The notes below the pieces were generated by a model. It was not told where the DNA came from and did no database searches. It saw only the letters and a list, made by a program, of their open reading frames with translations. Of a stretch of 7,557 bases of DNA, positions 6,901 through 7,557 are shown one piece after another; the first letter of the stretch is position 1, and each line of letters begins with the position of its first letter. The stretch comes from Candidatus Altimarinota bacterium (lineage in GTDB: Bacteria; Patescibacteriota; Gracilibacteria; UBA4473): positions 1 to 7,557 of the forward strand of contig JAHDDZ010000034.1 in assembly GCA_020629095.1 (NCBI GenBank). Direction: 5' to 3'. The position numbers and the translations under genes were made by a program.

Positions 6901-7044
6901 ATGAGTATACTAAATGCTTTTGGTGAATTTCTTGCATCTATCGTTACTGCTGCATTCCTTGGAAGTGGCAAAGATTATGAGGATCTGAGATCCAATGCAA
7001 AGCTTAATCGCTTCAATTGGGAGACTGAGACTTGGCTAGCGTAA
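6901..7044 (+). CDS. Small hypothetical peptide, 47 residues
   Basis: ATG 6901 to TAA 7042-7044. I do not recognise the product. Residues 2-21 are hydrophobic and could form a membrane-seeking helix (ILNAFGEFLASIVTAAFLG); residues 23-47 are charged and polar and end in TETWLA. A purine-rich AGAG lies 4-5 bases before the start. The gene sits about 30 nt downstream of the strong paired promoters and is followed by structured sequence and a terminator, so a short abundant transcript is expected. A hydrophobic helix with a charged tail is a layout seen in small membrane peptides and type I toxins, but nothing identifies it as one. The alternative is that the open frame is chance and the transcript is a non-coding RNA. 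Confidence 0.45.
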   Translation: MSILNAFGEFLASIVTAAFLGSGKDYEDLRSNAKLNRFNWETETWLA

Positions 7045-7081
7045 GCAAGGATTGCCTATGTTAAATAAGGAGCACTCATAA

Positions 7082-7184
7082 GGTGCGTTCATATCCGCTT
7101 TCTTGCCTACGGGCAACTCGCGGTATCATCTGGGGTAAGACCCAGGCACAAGCACGCAGCTTTATGCGGCTTTGCGAACCCCCC
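7082..7184 (+). ncRNA. Possible structured RNA or structured 3' UTR
   Basis: Three hairpins follow one another. The first has TTGCC(TACG)GGCAA at 7103-7116, a UNCG-type tetraloop, extended by CCGC/GCGG (7095-7098/7120-7123) and ATA/TAT. The second is CTGGG/CCCAG (7130-7134/7141-7145) with loop GTAAGA. The third is CGCA/TGCG (7155-7158/7165-7168). With the terminator just downstream and the strong promoters upstream, the transcript would be about 370 nt. By eye it is not tmRNA, RNase P RNA or SRP RNA: their signature motifs are absent. It may be an uncharacterised RNA or the tail of the small-peptide mRNA. Confidence 0.4.
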
Positions 7185-7240
7185 GAGGATGAAACGAAAA
7201 ACCAACTTCTGGTCAATTCTCGTTTCATCCTCATCTTTTT
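7185..7240 (+). terminator. Intrinsic terminator with a 13-bp stem
   Basis: GAGGATGAAACGA (7185-7197) pairs perfectly with TCGTTTCATCCTC (7220-7232). A small inner hairpin ACCA/TGGT (7201-7204/7210-7213) lies in the loop. A T-rich run (7234-7245, TCTTTTTGTTTC) follows, so termination is on the plus strand. There is no T-run on the other side, so it does not look bidirectional. Confidence 0.75.
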
Positions 7241-7267
7241 GTTTCTATAAAATAAGCACAGAAAAAC

Positions 7268-7295
7268 TTGCATTCTCATTTTTGTTCTTTACTAT
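7268..7295 (+). promoter_or_regulatory. Likely promoter of the tRNA gene
   Basis: TTGCAT (7268-7273) and TACTAT (7290-7295) are 16 bp apart, and transcription would start about 5 nt before the tRNA. The upstream terminator makes an independent promoter necessary. The match is moderate. Confidence 0.4.
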
Positions 7296-7307
7296 TCTGT
7301 TCGGTTT

Positions 7308-7384
7308 GGGTGATTAGCTCAGTTGGCTAGAGCACCTCGTTTAAACCGAGGGGGTCGCGGGTTCGAATCCCTCATCACCCACCA
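7308..7384 (+). tRNA. tRNA with UAA anticodon on a valine-type body
   Basis: A complete cloverleaf with encoded CCA. The acceptor stem GGGTGAT/ATCACCC pairs fully. The D arm is GCTC/GAGC with GG in the loop. The anticodon stem CCTCG/CGAGG (7335-7339/7347-7351) closes loop TTTAAAC, so the anticodon at 7342-7344 is TAA, reading UUA leucine codons. The variable loop is only GGGTC, whereas bacterial leucine tRNAs carry a long variable arm. From memory, the acceptor stem, D arm and GGGTC loop closely match E. coli tRNA-Val(UAC). The T stem GCGGG/CCCTC has one C-U mismatch (7358/7372). The tRNA fold is certain; the amino acid is not: Leu by anticodon, Val by body. A decayed gene is also possible. 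Confidence 0.9.
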
Positions 7385-7456
7385 TATCAATTCACTGCTC
7401 CATATCTTGCCATCAGGCTTTTTATCTAAAATTAGCATTGACACCTCGTTATTCCT

Positions 7457-7484
7457 TTGTAGACTGAGCGCGAAAAAATATAAT
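7457..7484 (+). promoter_or_regulatory. Promoter of the V-type ATPase-like gene
   Basis: A perfect TATAAT (7479-7484) lies ten bases before ATG 7495, with TTGTAG (7457-7462) as a partial -35 at 16 bp. The predicted 5' leader is only about four bases and has no Shine-Dalgarno. A second possible start is TTGACA (7438-7443) with TAGACT (7460-7465), 16 bp apart. Confidence 0.5.
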
Positions 7485-7494
7485 CGCACAAACA

Positions 7495-7557
7495 ATGCAA
7501 AAGATATATGAATCTATTGAGTCAATCGCTGGACCTATTCTTATCGTAGATGGAGTT
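7495..7557 (+). CDS. N-terminus of probable V-type ATPase subunit B (partial)
   Basis: Twenty-one codons run off the right edge. The segment YESIESIAGPILIVDGV resembles the start of V/A-type ATPase subunit B, which usually begins with a tyrosine, an I-x-x-I-x-GPL-x-x-V strand pair and then an acidic turn. F-type alpha and beta subunits start differently. Subunit B is the non-catalytic nucleotide-binding subunit of the rotary ATPase head. With so few residues the assignment is tentative; more of the gene, especially a P-loop-less nucleotide domain, would settle it. The start is the first ATG after a perfect -10 box. Confidence 0.45.
   Translation, partial: MQKIYESIESIAGPILIVDGV

Noticed and set aside
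6869..7240. tmRNA, RNase P RNA or SRP RNA, suggested by the length of the short transcript
   Set aside because: No tRNA-like ends for tmRNA, no GAAAGTCC core for RNase P RNA and no GGAAG-AGC loop for SRP RNA were found.
7083..7250. GTG-started frame of 55 codons with TAAGGAG ten bases upstream
   Set aside because: Its last third runs through the terminator stem and T-run, and the rest is the three-hairpin region; an RNA reading explains it better. The seven-codon frame at 7058-7081 next to it is equally unsupported.
1..7557. CRISPR array, insertion sequence or attachment site
   Set aside because: No regularly spaced repeats, transposase gene, terminal inverted repeats or duplicated tRNA 3' end were seen.

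Overview
The window looks like a stretch of a compact bacterial genome, most likely Candidatus Patescibacteria (CPR). The clues are four-base ATGA gene overlaps, a shortened RsmI, a lone VirB4-like ATPase and a large unrecognised secreted beta-rich protein. Patescibacteria is an inference from gene style; no marker gene here proves it. UGA is used as a stop several times, so the UGA-glycine code of Gracilibacteria and Absconditabacteria does not apply.

Layout. (1) Positions 1-116 hold the end of a plus-strand gene. (2) 159-2512 holds a plus-strand pair: a large exported protein with three beta-domain units, overlapped by ATGA with a lipoprotein of the staphylococcal nuclease family. Together they look like a cell-surface module able to cut external nucleic acid. 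(3) Two bases past that pair, a minus-strand operon runs from 4822 down to 2515: an RlmD/TrmA-like rRNA uracil methyltransferase without its iron-sulfur cysteines, RsmI, and a small chorismate-mutase-fold protein that has lost most catalytic residues. All junctions are ATGA overlaps. (4) A 46-bp divergent gap (4823-4868) separates this operon from a VirB4/TraC-like ATPase. Both start codons lie 6-7 nt after an extended -10 box of the form TGCTATAnT, so both transcripts are predicted to be leaderless. (5) 6834-7240 is a separate transcription unit: two overlapping promoters with consensus -35 boxes, a possible 47-residue peptide, three hairpins and a strong intrinsic terminator. (6) A tRNA at 7308-7384 has a valine-type body but a UAA (leucine) anticodon. 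(7) The first 21 codons of a likely V-type ATPase subunit B close the window, just after a perfect TATAAT.

The parts most worth following up are the tRNA with mismatched body and anticodon, the promoter-peptide-hairpin-terminator unit, the leaderless divergent promoter, and the two proteins with recognisable folds but missing key residues.
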